The notes beneath the pieces are model-generated. The model saw nothing but the letters and a program-made list of their open reading frames with translations, did not search any database and was not told the origin of the DNA. 64,000 nt of DNA, taken from assembly GCF_001458355.1 (NCBI RefSeq), contig NZ_CYSA01000016.1, positions 1 through 64,000 on the forward strand, written 5' to 3'. Below are positions 9,053-17,601 of the stretch, one piece after another. Each line of letters begins with the position of its first letter. Position 1 is the first letter of the stretch. This DNA comes from Thalassovita gelatinovora. Its GTDB lineage: Bacteria > Pseudomonadota > Alphaproteobacteria > Rhodobacterales > Rhodobacteraceae. A program made the translations under genes and the position numbers.

Positions 9053-9925
9053 TCACTCCGCTGCCAGCTTTGCTTCCCTTGCCCCGATATCCGCTATCCG
9101 CGCGATGATATCGCGCAGCACGGTGCGGAACGCGTTGAAATTGTTGTTCGGCCGGATCATCTGTTCGTTCATATATAGCGACCGGTCGATTTCGATCTGA
9201 ATTGCATGTTGGCGCCGCGACGGGCGCCCGTAATGCTGCGCCGTATAAGCCCCGGCAAAAGGGGCATTGCGCGACACCCGAAACCCGGCTTCCAGAAAAG
9301 CAGTTTCAATTTGCTCGACGATATCGGCCCCGGCGGCCGCGCCAAACCGATCCCCCAAAACGATATCGGGTCGGGGGACGCCCGGACGCACCACGCTATC
9401 AACCGCCTCATGTGGCATCGAATGGCAATCGATCAGAATCGCTTCACCAAAACGGGTGTACGAATCGCTCAGCAACTTCTGCAACGCGGTGTGATACGGT
9501 AACCAATAGATGCTGATCCGTCTGTCGGCCTCTTCCCGGGGGATCTTGCCGTTATAAATCGCGCGGCCATTGGCGACCACGCGCGGGATAATGCCAAGAC
9601 CCGAAGCGATTCGCGGATTATGCCCGCCACTGCGCACCCCTTCGATCAGCGCCGGGTCCAATTCGTCGGCGCTGCGGTTAAGATCGATAAAGGCGCGCGG
9701 CGCCCCCGCCAGCAACAGCGGGGCCCCGAAACGCGGGGCGCAATCGAAAAGCCTGTCTACAAAGGCATCTTCCGAACTGCGAATCGAATACTCATTCAAA
9801 ACTGTGCGTCGTAAAAACGACGCGGGATAATCCCGGCCACTATGCGGAGATGCGAAAACCACGCTGGTATTGCGTGTTTCGGGGTGTATTAACTCGAACG
9901 CGACCTTGGGCAACGGAGACTCCAT
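9053..9925 (-). CDS. N-formylglutamate amidohydrolase family protein
   Basis: The 290-residue protein belongs to the FGase family (zinc-dependent, distantly like carboxypeptidases). Typical blocks are VVFASPHSGRDYPASFL near the N-terminus, ILIDCHSMPHEA in the middle, and an arginine-rich C-terminal third with HAIQIEIDRSLYM. In histidine breakdown HutG of this family splits formylglutamate to glutamate and formate, but no hut genes are near, so the substrate is open. The ATG at 9925 (MESPLP) is preferred over an in-frame TTG 13 codons earlier. Its stop codon abuts that of dinB. Confidence 0.85.
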   Translation of the reverse strand: MESPLPKVAFELIHPETRNTSVVFASPHSGRDYPASFLRRTVLNEYSIRSSEDAFVDRLFDCAPRFGAPLLLAGAPRAFIDLNRSADELDPALIEGVRSGGHNPRIASGLGIIPRVVANGRAIYNGKIPREEADRRISIYWLPYHTALQKLLSDSYTRFGEAILIDCHSMPHEAVDSVVRPGVPRPDIVLGDRFGAAAGADIVEQIETAFLEAGFRVSRNAPFAGAYTAQHYGRPSRRQHAIQIEIDRSLYMNEQMIRPNNNFNAFRTVLRDIIARIADIGAREAKLAAE

Positions 9926-9970
9926 ATTTGGAAAATACCTTAGCCTGAATATTCTTGTCGCCAAAAGCCC

Positions 9971-9999
9971 TTGATCCCCCCGCCGACTCCTTTTATAGG
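9971..9999 (+). promoter_or_regulatory. sigma-70-type promoter for tRNA-Val
   Basis: TTGATC and TATAGG are separated by 17 bases and lie 65 bases before the tRNA. This is the clearest housekeeping promoter in the window. Confidence 0.55.
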
Positions 10000-10063
10000 G
10001 TCCGAACCGGCGCGGAATTCCGCGCCCCTTTCTTTGGGGCTCGGGGCCAAACTGGACAAATAC

Positions 10064-10138
10064 GGGCGATTAGCTCAGCGGTAGAGCACTTCGTTGACAT
10101 CGAAGGGGTCACAAGTTCGATCCTTGTATCGCCCACCA
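10064..10138 (+). tRNA. tRNA-Val (GAC)
   Basis: The 75-base gene folds as a full cloverleaf: acceptor GGGCGAT/ATCGCCC, D arm GCTC/GAGC, anticodon stem CTTCG/CGAAG around TTGACAT (anticodon GAC at 10096-10098), and T arm ACAAG/CTTGT. The CCA end is encoded. It reads Val codons GUC/GUU. Confidence 0.97.
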
Positions 10139-10209
10139 TTTACTTCGCTTCACATGAAGCGACCCGCAACCCAGGCGCAAAGGCGCGCCGCGAATGAAGG
10201 AGATAGGCC

Positions 10210-10335
10210 ATGAAGGTCAAGAACTCGCTCCGCTCGCTGAAGCAGCGTCACCGCGACTGCCGTGTCGTGCGCCGCAAAGGCCGCGTTTACGTCATCAACA
10301 AGACTCAGCGACGCTTCAAAGCCCGTCAGGGCTGA
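10210..10335 (+). CDS. rpmJ: ribosomal protein L36 (bL36)
   Basis: The 41-residue product [20 protein letters not shown] and onwards is the longer L36 type found in alphaproteobacteria. It is very basic, has only one cysteine and so lacks the full zinc-binding set of the short L36 form. A GAAGGAGA ribosome site lies 6 bases before the ATG, and a terminator follows. It is probably transcribed with or just after tRNA-Val. Confidence 0.95.
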   Translation: MKVKNSLRSLKQRHRDCRVVRRKGRVYVINKTQRRFKARQG

Positions 10336-10356
10336 GTACAGCTTACAAGACTTTTT

Positions 10357-10388
10357 GAAAAACCGCTCTGAGCATCAGAGCGGTTTTT
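10357..10388 (+). terminator. Rho-independent terminator of rpmJ
   Basis: AAAACCGCTCTG pairs with CAGAGCGGTTTT around AGCAT, then TCT. The stem is 12 perfect pairs and the A/T flanks make it usable on both strands. Confidence 0.85.
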
Positions 10389-10561
10389 CTGCTGCCTGCA
10401 CCCTGCGAACGTCCATCACACGCCCGGTAGCGCAATAACCCCGATTTTCGATGCGATCCTGTAAGAAAACGCCGCGAGCACCTATATCTCTGATCTGCGT
10501 CATGAACTGTTCATCCGAATCATCGCATGGATAGGTCAGGAAATGTGAAAAGGGATCCGCA

Positions 10562-12403
10562 ATGACCGCGCCTACTGCAAAACCGAATGTCGTGAAACTG
10601 CCCGATCCCGAGGCCCCCAAGCCATCCGCCATTGGGTCCAATCCGCAGCAGTCCCACAACCCTGTACATCCTCCTCAAATTCATCATCCAAATGATGCAC
10701 TGGACCGGTCAATACGCGCAGCGATGTCGAAACTGACCTCCGGCATGTCCCCCTATGCAGCGTCAGAAGCATGGGTCGACTGGGCCGCGCATCTGGTCAC
10801 CGCGCCGGGGCGGCAACTGGAACTGCTGGATCATGCGCAGAAAAACATGTTCAAACTTGCGTCCTTCGCCGCCGATCAATTCAGCCAGGATCCAAAGCCA
10901 CCTTTCAAACCAAAACCCACCGATCATCGCTTCACCGATCCAGATTGGGCCAAGCCACCGTTTTCAATGCTGCAGCAAAGTTTCCTGTCGATTCAGGATT
11001 GGTGGGATCACGCCACCAATGACCTGCCCGGTGCGCAAAAGAAGAACACCGATCGCGCCGCCTTCATGATCCGGCAGATGCTGGATGCTGCATCACCGTC
11101 CAACCTGCCGATGCTGAACCCTGAAATCATTAAGAAGGCGCGCGAAACCAAAGGCGATTCCTTTGTTGAAGGGTTAAAAAATCTGGCTGAGGATATTCAG
11201 CAATACATCACTGACGATCCCGTTGAAGTGCCTGACGAATTCCGTGTCGGCGAAGCTTTGGCAGCAACGCCGGGCGAAGTGGTGTATCGCAATACCCTGT
11301 TCGAACTGATCCAGTACAGCCCGCAAACCGACAAGGTTCATGCCGAACCGATCCTGATCGTGCCGGCCTGGATTATGAAATATTACATCCTTGATCTCAG
11401 CCAGCATAATTCGCTGATCCGGAACTTGGTAACGCAGGGCTTTACCGTGTTCGCGATTTCTTGGGTCAACCCGACCGCGGAACAAAGCGACCTGTCGATG
11501 GATGATTATCGCCAGAACGGGGTGATGGCCGCAATCGACGCGATTTCTGACATCGTGCCGGATCAGAAAATCCACGCCTGCGGCTATTGCCTTGGCGGTA
11601 CCATCCTGTCGATTGCCGCTGCGACCATGGCGCGGGACGGCGATGACCGACTGGCCTCGATCACGCTTCTGGCGGCGCAGACAGATTTCACCGAAGCCGG
11701 TGAATTGATGCTGTTTCTGGATGAAAGCGAATTGAGTTACCTCGAAGCCATGATGTGGGCACAGGGTTATCTGGATAACAAACAGATGAGCGGTGCCTTT
11801 CAGGCGCTCCGGGCCGAAGACCTGATCTGGACCCGCGCGGTACGGCGGTACTTGATGGGGATCGACGAAAAACAGGCCGATATTTCAGTCTGGAATCAGG
11901 ACGCAACCCGGATGCCCTACAAGATGCATTCGCAATACCTGCGCGGGCTGTTTCTGGAAAACCGGCTTTCTGCGGGCCGCTTCGCGGTCGACGGTAAGGT
12001 GATCGCGCTAAAGGATATCAAGGCTCCGCTCTTTGTCCTCGCCACCGAAAAAGACCACATCGCGCCCTGGCGGTCGGTATATAAGACCAAACTTTTCACC
12101 GATGGGGACCTGACTTTCGTTTTGACCAAGGGCGGCCATAACGGCGGCATTCTCAGCGAACCGGGCCATAAGGGGCGGCATTATCGCATCGGATTCCGTC
12201 CCGCCGACGCGCTTTACAGCGATCCCGACAGCTGGGTCGCCGCGCATGATCCCAAAGATGGGTCATGGTGGCTGGAATGGAATGACTGGCTGCAAAAAGC
12301 CCAATCCGGTGCCGAACTGGTCGACCCTCCCTCAATGGGGGCCCCGGACAAGGGCCTTCCGCCACTGGTCCCGGCCCCCGGTACTTATGTGTTCCAGAAA
12401 TAG
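10562..12403 (+). CDS. phaC: class I poly(3-hydroxyalkanoate) synthase PhaC
   Basis: The 613-residue enzyme polymerises hydroxyacyl-CoA into PHB storage granules. The lipase-like box GYCLGG holds the nucleophile Cys343; the rest of the triad is Asp in ATEKDHIAPW and His in KGGHNGGI. The N-terminal 50 residues are proline-rich and low complexity, and a later start at MSKLTSGMSPY is possible. Length and the lack of a PhaE/PhaR partner nearby point to the single-subunit class I. phaA/phaB, phasin and depolymerase genes are not in this window. It converges on the next gene with one base between stops. Confidence 0.95.
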   Translation: MTAPTAKPNVVKLPDPEAPKPSAIGSNPQQSHNPVHPPQIHHPNDALDRSIRAAMSKLTSGMSPYAASEAWVDWAAHLVTAPGRQLELLDHAQKNMFKLASFAADQFSQDPKPPFKPKPTDHRFTDPDWAKPPFSMLQQSFLSIQDWWDHATNDLPGAQKKNTDRAAFMIRQMLDAASPSNLPMLNPEIIKKARETKGDSFVEGLKNLAEDIQQYITDDPVEVPDEFRVGEALAATPGEVVYRNTLFELIQYSPQTDKVHAEPILIVPAWIMKYYILDLSQHNSLIRNLVTQGFTVFAISWVNPTAEQSDLSMDDYRQNGVMAAIDAISDIVPDQKIHACGYCLGGTILSIAAATMARDGDDRLASITLLAAQTDFTEAGELMLFLDESELSYLEAMMWAQGYLDNKQMSGAFQALRAEDLIWTRAVRRYLMGIDEKQADISVWNQDATRMPYKMHSQYLRGLFLENRLSAGRFAVDGKVIALKDIKAPLFVLATEKDHIAPWRSVYKTKLFTDGDLTFVLTKGGHNGGILSEPGHKGRHYRIGFRPADALYSDPDSWVAAHDPKDGSWWLEWNDWLQKAQSGAELVDPPSMGAPDKGLPPLVPAPGTYVFQK

Positions 12404-12404
12404 C

Positions 12405-13997
12405 CTAGCGCGACATTTCCCTGGTCAACCGCACCATTGTTTGTTGCGACACATAACCGGTCACCGCCAGTCCGGTGGCCTGCTGGAACCCTTTCAACGC
12501 CGTGCGCGTCCGGTCGTCGAAATTCCCATCCACCGGACCGGGATCAAACCCGGTCTGCGACAAGGCCTGCTCCACCATCAGTCGTGAAACCGGGTTGCCC
12601 GCGATCGTGCGCTCCTCGGCCTTGGCCTTTTCTATCGCAGCAAGATCGGCGTTGCGCCGTTCCAATTGGGCAATACGGTCCCTTGCCTCTGCGACATGGC
12701 GGCTGTTGGGAAAAGATTGAACAAAGCCGCGATACGCGGCAATGGTGTTTTGCTGCATAGCGCTGTTCCACGCGGCGGTCTCGGTCCGGTTGCTGTCCAT
12801 TTCGTCCAGTTTTCGCCGCGCCGTTTGGGCATAAACCCCATCGGGAAAGCGATCGAGATAAGCGCGAAGCCCTTCAACGGACCCCAATGCGCCGGTCTGA
12901 TCCCAATACGCGCGATCCTGACGTTCCTGATCTGTCCTGACTTGTGCCGCTTCGCGCTGAATCTGCGCCAGTTGTGGCGCGGTCAGATAGGACGTTTCGG
13001 CATGACCCCGGCTTGTTTGATACCGCGAAATCGCGGCCCGTGTCGCCCTGCCGAAGATACCGTCGGCACCGCCGGTATTGAACCCAAGAATTGTCAGGTC
13101 CCGCTGCAACTGCTGCCGCGCGGCGCGGCTCAACCCCAAAGCGCCTTCTACGGCTTCGGCCTGACGCCGCGGTTCGTCTTCCACCGAATTGATCAATCTT
13201 TGCGCCTCAGTGGCGAACAGTCCTTTCGGAAATCGGTTGAGATAGGCCCGATATGCTTCGGGGCTATCGATATCGCGCACCGCGCTCCAATAAGCCGTAT
13301 CGCCTTGATCGACCGGATCACTGCCGCCCCTGCCAAGCGCAATATCGTTGGGCAGATAGCCCCTAAGCGCCACACCGTCCGGCAGGCTGCGCGCGATCTG
13401 ACCCAGCGGCTGCCGCGCCGCCAGAAGCATATCCCGGATCACCGGTTTGATCGCTTCGGTCGGCCCGGTCAGCACCGCAACACCCTGGGAGGCGGATAAT
13501 TTTCTGGCCCCGACCCGCAATCCCGGCCCGGCCCCTTCACGGCTGCTCCAGGACGGTGCAACCACCAATACCCCATGCCCCTGAAAGGTCCCAAGCAGCC
13601 GGTCAATTTCAGCCAGAGACACCCCGTAACGCCCGGCATTCAGGTTCGACAACCCACGATATTCGCGCCCCAACAGCCAACTGTCGTTGAACGACGCCAC
13701 CACACGCCCGGACAGAAGCACGACAATGCGGTCCACATCACCATCGCTCAGCGTCTGCCGAAACGACTCGATCGAACGGATCATCGTCTCGGTTTTCCAA
13801 TCCTGCCCGCCAAAGACCTGAAACCCGGCCCCTCTCAGCATATTGGCCCATTCGTCATAAGATGCCGATTCCGGCTCCGCAGTGGCGGAATCATAGGATT
13901 TGTTCGACAGGATCAGGGCATAGTCCGCAGCCAGTGCCCCGCCTCCCCACACCAAGGTCGCGGCAACAAGACCAGCAAGACGTATTTTAAAGCGCAT
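12405..13997 (-). CDS. secreted protein with a degenerate caspase-like domain and two peptidoglycan-binding domains
   Basis: The 530-residue protein starts with a signal peptide (RFKIRLAGLVAATLVWGGGALA). Residues 24-230 resemble a caspase/metacaspase (C14) fold. Where active members have a SGH motif it reads VVLLSGRVVASF, and where they have a Cys motif it reads VVAPSWSSREG, so the His-Cys dyad appears lost. Two peptidoglycan-binding-1 domains follow (about 285-345 and 465-528; LTILGFNTGGADGIFGRATR and GFDPGPVDGNFDDRTRTAL). Between them are three repeats of the form AYRAYLNRFPKGLFATEA. A wall-anchored non-catalytic scaffold is my inference. It starts 30 bases after the CoA-ligase gene and may share its transcript. 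Confidence 0.75.
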   Translation of the reverse strand: MRFKIRLAGLVAATLVWGGGALAADYALILSNKSYDSATAEPESASYDEWANMLRGAGFQVFGGQDWKTETMIRSIESFRQTLSDGDVDRIVVLLSGRVVASFNDSWLLGREYRGLSNLNAGRYGVSLAEIDRLLGTFQGHGVLVVAPSWSSREGAGPGLRVGARKLSASQGVAVLTGPTEAIKPVIRDMLLAARQPLGQIARSLPDGVALRGYLPNDIALGRGGSDPVDQGDTAYWSAVRDIDSPEAYRAYLNRFPKGLFATEAQRLINSVEDEPRRQAEAVEGALGLSRAARQQLQRDLTILGFNTGGADGIFGRATRAAISRYQTSRGHAETSYLTAPQLAQIQREAAQVRTDQERQDRAYWDQTGALGSVEGLRAYLDRFPDGVYAQTARRKLDEMDSNRTETAAWNSAMQQNTIAAYRGFVQSFPNSRHVAEARDRIAQLERRNADLAAIEKAKAEERTIAGNPVSRLMVEQALSQTGFDPGPVDGNFDDRTRTALKGFQQATGLAVTGYVSQQTMVRLTREMSR

Positions 13998-14027
13998 GAC
14001 AGACCTCCCTAAGGTTCTGCCCCGAGC

Positions 14028-15248
14028 TTAATCGTACGAACGCTGATCCTCGATCACTTTTCCGTCGTTCGGCAGATCGCCGGGGGCAACCAACTGAATC
14101 TTGCCCTTCATCTTTAGCACATCAACCACCGACGCAGCATAGGCATCGGGCGACTGCGCCTCGGTTTCGATCTGAACCGTCATCGTGTCCATTTCGCCAT
14201 CGCGGCCCGCGATGACACGGGCCTTGACGATATCGGCATGTTTGGCGACCAACTGCGCCACTTGTTCCGGGCGCACGAACATGCCCTTGATCTTGGTGGT
14301 CTGGTCGGCGCGACCCATCCAGCCCTTGATCCGCATATTGGTGCGGCCACAGGGGCTTTGCCCGGCCAAAACCGCGCTCAGATCGCCGGTGGCAAATCGA
14401 ATCAGCGGATAATCGGGATTCAGGGTGGTCACCACCACTTCGCCCACTTCACCGGGTGCGACCGGATCGCCGGTGCCGGGGCGAACGATTTCCACCACCA
14501 CGCTTTCATCGACGATCATACCTTCCATCGCTTCGGTTTCATAAGCGATATTACCCAGATCAGCGGTGGCATAGCTTTGCAGACAAGCAATACCGCGATC
14601 CGCGTATTCCTGCCTCAGTGACGGGAACAAAGCACCGCCGCCCACCGCCGCCTTGGTAATCTTGAGCGCAAGCCCCATCGCTTCGGCCTTGTCAAGAATC
14701 ACCTTCAGGTAATCCGGCGTCCCGCTATAGGCCGTTACGCCCACATCATGGGCCGCACGCGCCTGCAATTCGGTTTGGCCGGTACCGGCCGGCAGCACGG
14801 CTGCGCCAACCGCACGGGCACCACTTTCGAAAATCATCCCTGCCGGAGTCAGATGATAGCCGAAACAGTTCTGTACAATGTCGCCCTTGCCGATGCCGCA
14901 AGCGTTCAAAAACCGCCCCATGCGCCACCAATCGTGTTCGATCCCCCCCGGTTCATAGATCGGACCGGGAGATTGAAAGATATGTGCAAAGCCGCTGGCA
15001 GGTTTCGTGGTTAACCCACCAAACGGGTAATCCGCTTCCTGTGCCCGGCTCAGATCGGATTTACGCAAAACCGGCAAGGTCGCCAGATCTTCAACCGATC
15101 TGATCTTTGCCGCATCGAAACCCTTCAAAGCGTCGCCATAGCCGGGCAATCCCTGCGCCCGCGCGATCTGTTTCGGCAGCGCCACGGTCAGCGCAGCCGC
15201 ACGTTCATCCGCGCTGCGGGTTTCGAGATCGTCAAAGAAACGGCTCAT
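14028..15248 (-). CDS. phenylacetate-CoA-ligase-like AMP-forming enzyme
   Basis: The 406-residue adenylate-forming enzyme resembles PaaK-type ligases: an N-terminal helical region, SGTPDYLKVILDKAEAM, an ATADLGNIAYE block near the adenylate site, VTTLNPDYPLIRFATGDLS, and a small C-terminal domain ending in KVIEDQRSYD. Such enzymes activate aromatic or other carboxylic acids to CoA thioesters. It is the last enzyme of the ABC-transporter operon, which begins with another CoA ligase. The ATG at 15248 is chosen because a GGAGAT site precedes it by 8 bases. No other paa gene is near, so phenylacetate is only one candidate substrate. Confidence 0.85.
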   Translation of the reverse strand: MSRFFDDLETRSADERAAALTVALPKQIARAQGLPGYGDALKGFDAAKIRSVEDLATLPVLRKSDLSRAQEADYPFGGLTTKPASGFAHIFQSPGPIYEPGGIEHDWWRMGRFLNACGIGKGDIVQNCFGYHLTPAGMIFESGARAVGAAVLPAGTGQTELQARAAHDVGVTAYSGTPDYLKVILDKAEAMGLALKITKAAVGGGALFPSLRQEYADRGIACLQSYATADLGNIAYETEAMEGMIVDESVVVEIVRPGTGDPVAPGEVGEVVVTTLNPDYPLIRFATGDLSAVLAGQSPCGRTNMRIKGWMGRADQTTKIKGMFVRPEQVAQLVAKHADIVKARVIAGRDGEMDTMTVQIETEAQSPDAYAASVVDVLKMKGKIQLVAPGDLPNDGKVIEDQRSYD

Positions 15249-15333
15249 AATCAATATCTCCGGAACAGCCCCGGACCTCTCATCCGGTGCAACAGTAAAT
15301 GGGGACGGGCCCCGGGGCCCGACGAAAACTTTC

Positions 15334-16164
15334 TCAGCTCAACCAACGCTTGCGGCGGCGATACGACCGCACATCGCGGAAACTCTTGCGGCCTTCTTCA
15401 GACATGCCGAGGTAGAATTCCTTCACATCCGGATTTTCTCGAAGGTCAGCGGCTGGGCCATCCATCACCACACGGCCGGATTCCAGAATATAACCGTAAT
15501 GGGCAAAGCGCAGCGCCACGTTGGTGTTCTGTTCGGCCAACAGGAAGGTCGCGCCTTCCTTTTCATTGAGATTCTTGACGATATTGAAAATTTCTTCGAC
15601 CAACTGCGGTGCCAGCCCCATAGAAGGTTCATCCAGCAGGATCGTTTCCGGTCGGCTCATGATCGCACGGCCAATTGCCACCATCTGTTGTTCGCCACCC
15701 GAAGTATAACCCGCCTGACTGCGGCGGCGCTCTCTCAGGCGCGGAAAATAATTATAGACCATCTCAAGATCGGCATCGATTGCACCTTTGCCATCCTTGC
15801 GCGTATAGGCACCGGTCATCAGGTTTTCTTCGACGGTCAGGTGCTCAAAGCAATGGCGCCCTTCCATCACCTGGATCACGCCCTTTTGGACCAGATCGGC
15901 CGGGGCCAAGTCCTGCACGCGTTCGCCGCGATAGGTGATACTGCCCTTGGTAACTTCGCCACGCTCCGAGTGCAGCAGGTTCGAAATCGCCTTGAGCGTC
16001 GTGGTCTTGCCTGCTCCGTTCCCGCCCAGAAGCGCGGTAATCCCGCCCTTGGGCACTTTCAGCGACACGCCCTTCAGCACCAGGATAACGTGGTTGTAGA
16101 TCACCTCGATATTGCTGACCTCCAGAAGGGTCTCGTCAGCGGGTCCTGCATCCAGCATCTGCAT
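15334..16164 (-). CDS. LivF-type ABC transporter ATPase
   Basis: The 276-residue branched-chain-type importer ATPase has Walker A GGNGAGKTTT, signature TSGGEQQMVAIGRA and Walker B ILLDEPSMGL, and the LivF hallmark QVMEGRHCFEHLTVEENL. The start at 16164 (MQMLDAGPADET) is preferred; the frame stays open 41 codons further into the hairpin region. It pairs with the LivG-type ATPase of the same operon. The substrate of the importer is not known; the flanking CoA ligases suggest an organic acid. Confidence 0.92.
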   Translation of the reverse strand: MQMLDAGPADETLLEVSNIEVIYNHVILVLKGVSLKVPKGGITALLGGNGAGKTTTLKAISNLLHSERGEVTKGSITYRGERVQDLAPADLVQKGVIQVMEGRHCFEHLTVEENLMTGAYTRKDGKGAIDADLEMVYNYFPRLRERRRSQAGYTSGGEQQMVAIGRAIMSRPETILLDEPSMGLAPQLVEEIFNIVKNLNEKEGATFLLAEQNTNVALRFAHYGYILESGRVVMDGPAADLRENPDVKEFYLGMSEEGRKSFRDVRSYRRRKRWLS

Positions 16165-16192
16165 TAACTTTCTGGTTTTCGGTTTATGGGAA

Positions 16193-16223
16193 TTCCGGCC
16201 GCGCACGCTGCGCGCGGCCGGAA
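16193..16223 (-). other. intercistronic stem-loop after the binding-protein gene
   Basis: TTCCGGCCGCGC pairs perfectly over 12 bases with GCGCGGCCGGAA around a 7-base loop. It lies 12 bases after the binding-protein stop and has no T-run in the direction of transcription. It therefore looks like an mRNA 3'-stabilising or partial-attenuation hairpin that raises binding-protein mRNA relative to downstream livF. Confidence 0.7.
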
Positions 16224-16234
16224 CCATGAAAGAT

Positions 16235-17518
16235 TTAGTTACAACCCGGCGTGAGGTTGTTTTCCTTGGCGTAGGATTCGGAATCATCGTCGATCAGCGG
16301 CGTCAGAACGTCCTGATCGGCCTGCATATAGTCGGTGATCATGTTCCATTCACCGGCTTTCGCATCCCACTGAAGAACGGCGGCATAGCCGTCGCCACCA
16401 TGATTTTCACAGCTCACGTTGAAGGACGGGCCGAAGTTGGGCATGCCCAGAGCGGTCATCTTGCCTTCGGTCATTTCCAGCTTTTCCATACCGTCGCGCA
16501 TCATCGCAGGGGTGATTGCCGAAGTGCCATGGATCTGCTGAGCGGTTTTGGCCGCTTCGGCTGCCAACATCGCGGCATAGAGGCCACGGTTGTACAGAAC
16601 AGTACCGATCTGGTCGCCCGCGCCAGCGGCCTTGCCTTCATCGACCACGAATTCCTGAATATCCTCATACACCGGATAATCAGACCCCACGTTGTGGAAG
16701 GTCAGGGACTTGTAGCCATTTGCAGCTTCGCCGGCAGGTTTCACGTCGTTTTCCGAACCCGACCACCAGATGCCGATGAAGTTTTCCATCGGGAAGCGGA
16801 TGTTGACAGCTTCCTGAATGGCAACCTGATTCATCACGCCCCAGCCGTACATGATCACGTAATCGGGACGTTCGCGGCGAATCTGCAGCCACTGCGACTT
16901 CTGTTCCTGACCAGGATGGTCAACGGGCAGCAAAGTCAGGTCGTAACCGTGCTTCTTGGAAAGCTCTTCCAAAGTACGGATCGGTTCCTTGCCATAGGCC
17001 GAATTGTGATAGACCAAAGCGACCTTCTTGCCGCTGATGTCACCGTCGTTGATGTCCAGCAGGTGCTTGATCGCAACCGATGCACCATCCCAGTAGTTGG
17101 CAGGATAGTTGAAGATGTGGCTGAATACCTTACCGTTCTTGGCCGAAGTCCGGCCATATCCCATCGTGTGCATTGGGATATTGTCCGCGGTCGCTTTGGG
17201 GATCAACTGATAGGTAATACCAGTCGACAGCGGCTGATAAACCAACGCGCCTGTCCCTTTGGTCGATTCAAAGCATTCGACACCTTTTTCGGTGTTATAG
17301 CCGGTTTCGCATTCCACCAGGTTGACCTGTTCGCCGCCGATACCGCCATCGCGTTCGTTCAGCAGGGTGAAATAATCGGCATAGCCGTCAGCAAACGGAA
17401 TGCCGTTTGCTGCATAGGGGCCCGTCCGGTAGCTGAGAGACGAAAATGTCAGGTCAGCCATGGCCGGCGATGCCGCCACAAGCGCAGCAATCGCTGCAGA
17501 GATCAGTTTCAATTTCAT
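16235..17518 (-). CDS. periplasmic substrate-binding protein of the ABC importer
   Basis: The 427-residue protein begins with a signal peptide (KLKLISAAIAALVAASPAMA) and has the type I periplasmic-binding fold of the Leu/Ile/Val-amide family: FADGYADYFTLLNERDGGIG, then VECETGYNTEKGVECFES. The cysteines are spaced for disulfides. A GGGAGGAA ribosome site precedes the ATG. It captures the substrate for the LivHM-type channel encoded just upstream. The ligand cannot be read from the sequence; it differs clearly from UrtA at the other end of the window. Confidence 0.92.
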   Translation of the reverse strand: MKLKLISAAIAALVAASPAMADLTFSSLSYRTGPYAANGIPFADGYADYFTLLNERDGGIGGEQVNLVECETGYNTEKGVECFESTKGTGALVYQPLSTGITYQLIPKATADNIPMHTMGYGRTSAKNGKVFSHIFNYPANYWDGASVAIKHLLDINDGDISGKKVALVYHNSAYGKEPIRTLEELSKKHGYDLTLLPVDHPGQEQKSQWLQIRRERPDYVIMYGWGVMNQVAIQEAVNIRFPMENFIGIWWSGSENDVKPAGEAANGYKSLTFHNVGSDYPVYEDIQEFVVDEGKAAGAGDQIGTVLYNRGLYAAMLAAEAAKTAQQIHGTSAITPAMMRDGMEKLEMTEGKMTALGMPNFGPSFNVSCENHGGDGYAAVLQWDAKAGEWNMITDYMQADQDVLTPLIDDDSESYAKENNLTPGCN

Positions 17519-17601
17519 CGGTAAAGTTCCTCCCTTTGGTCATATCCGATGGTTTTGTACCGGGGCTCCTCCGACCCCCGGACTTATGGCAGGGCCCGTC
17601 C

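Noticed and set aside
10391-10561. Small RNA or leader before phaC
   Set aside because: No stable long stem-loop with a terminator and no promoter match convincing enough to support one.
16112-17524. 470-codon rightward frame
   Set aside because: Opposite strand of the binding-protein gene; composition of a shadow frame.
17519-17601. Terminator between the binding-protein gene and livM
   Set aside because: GC-rich inverted pieces are imperfect and no T-run follows; the genes are in one operon.
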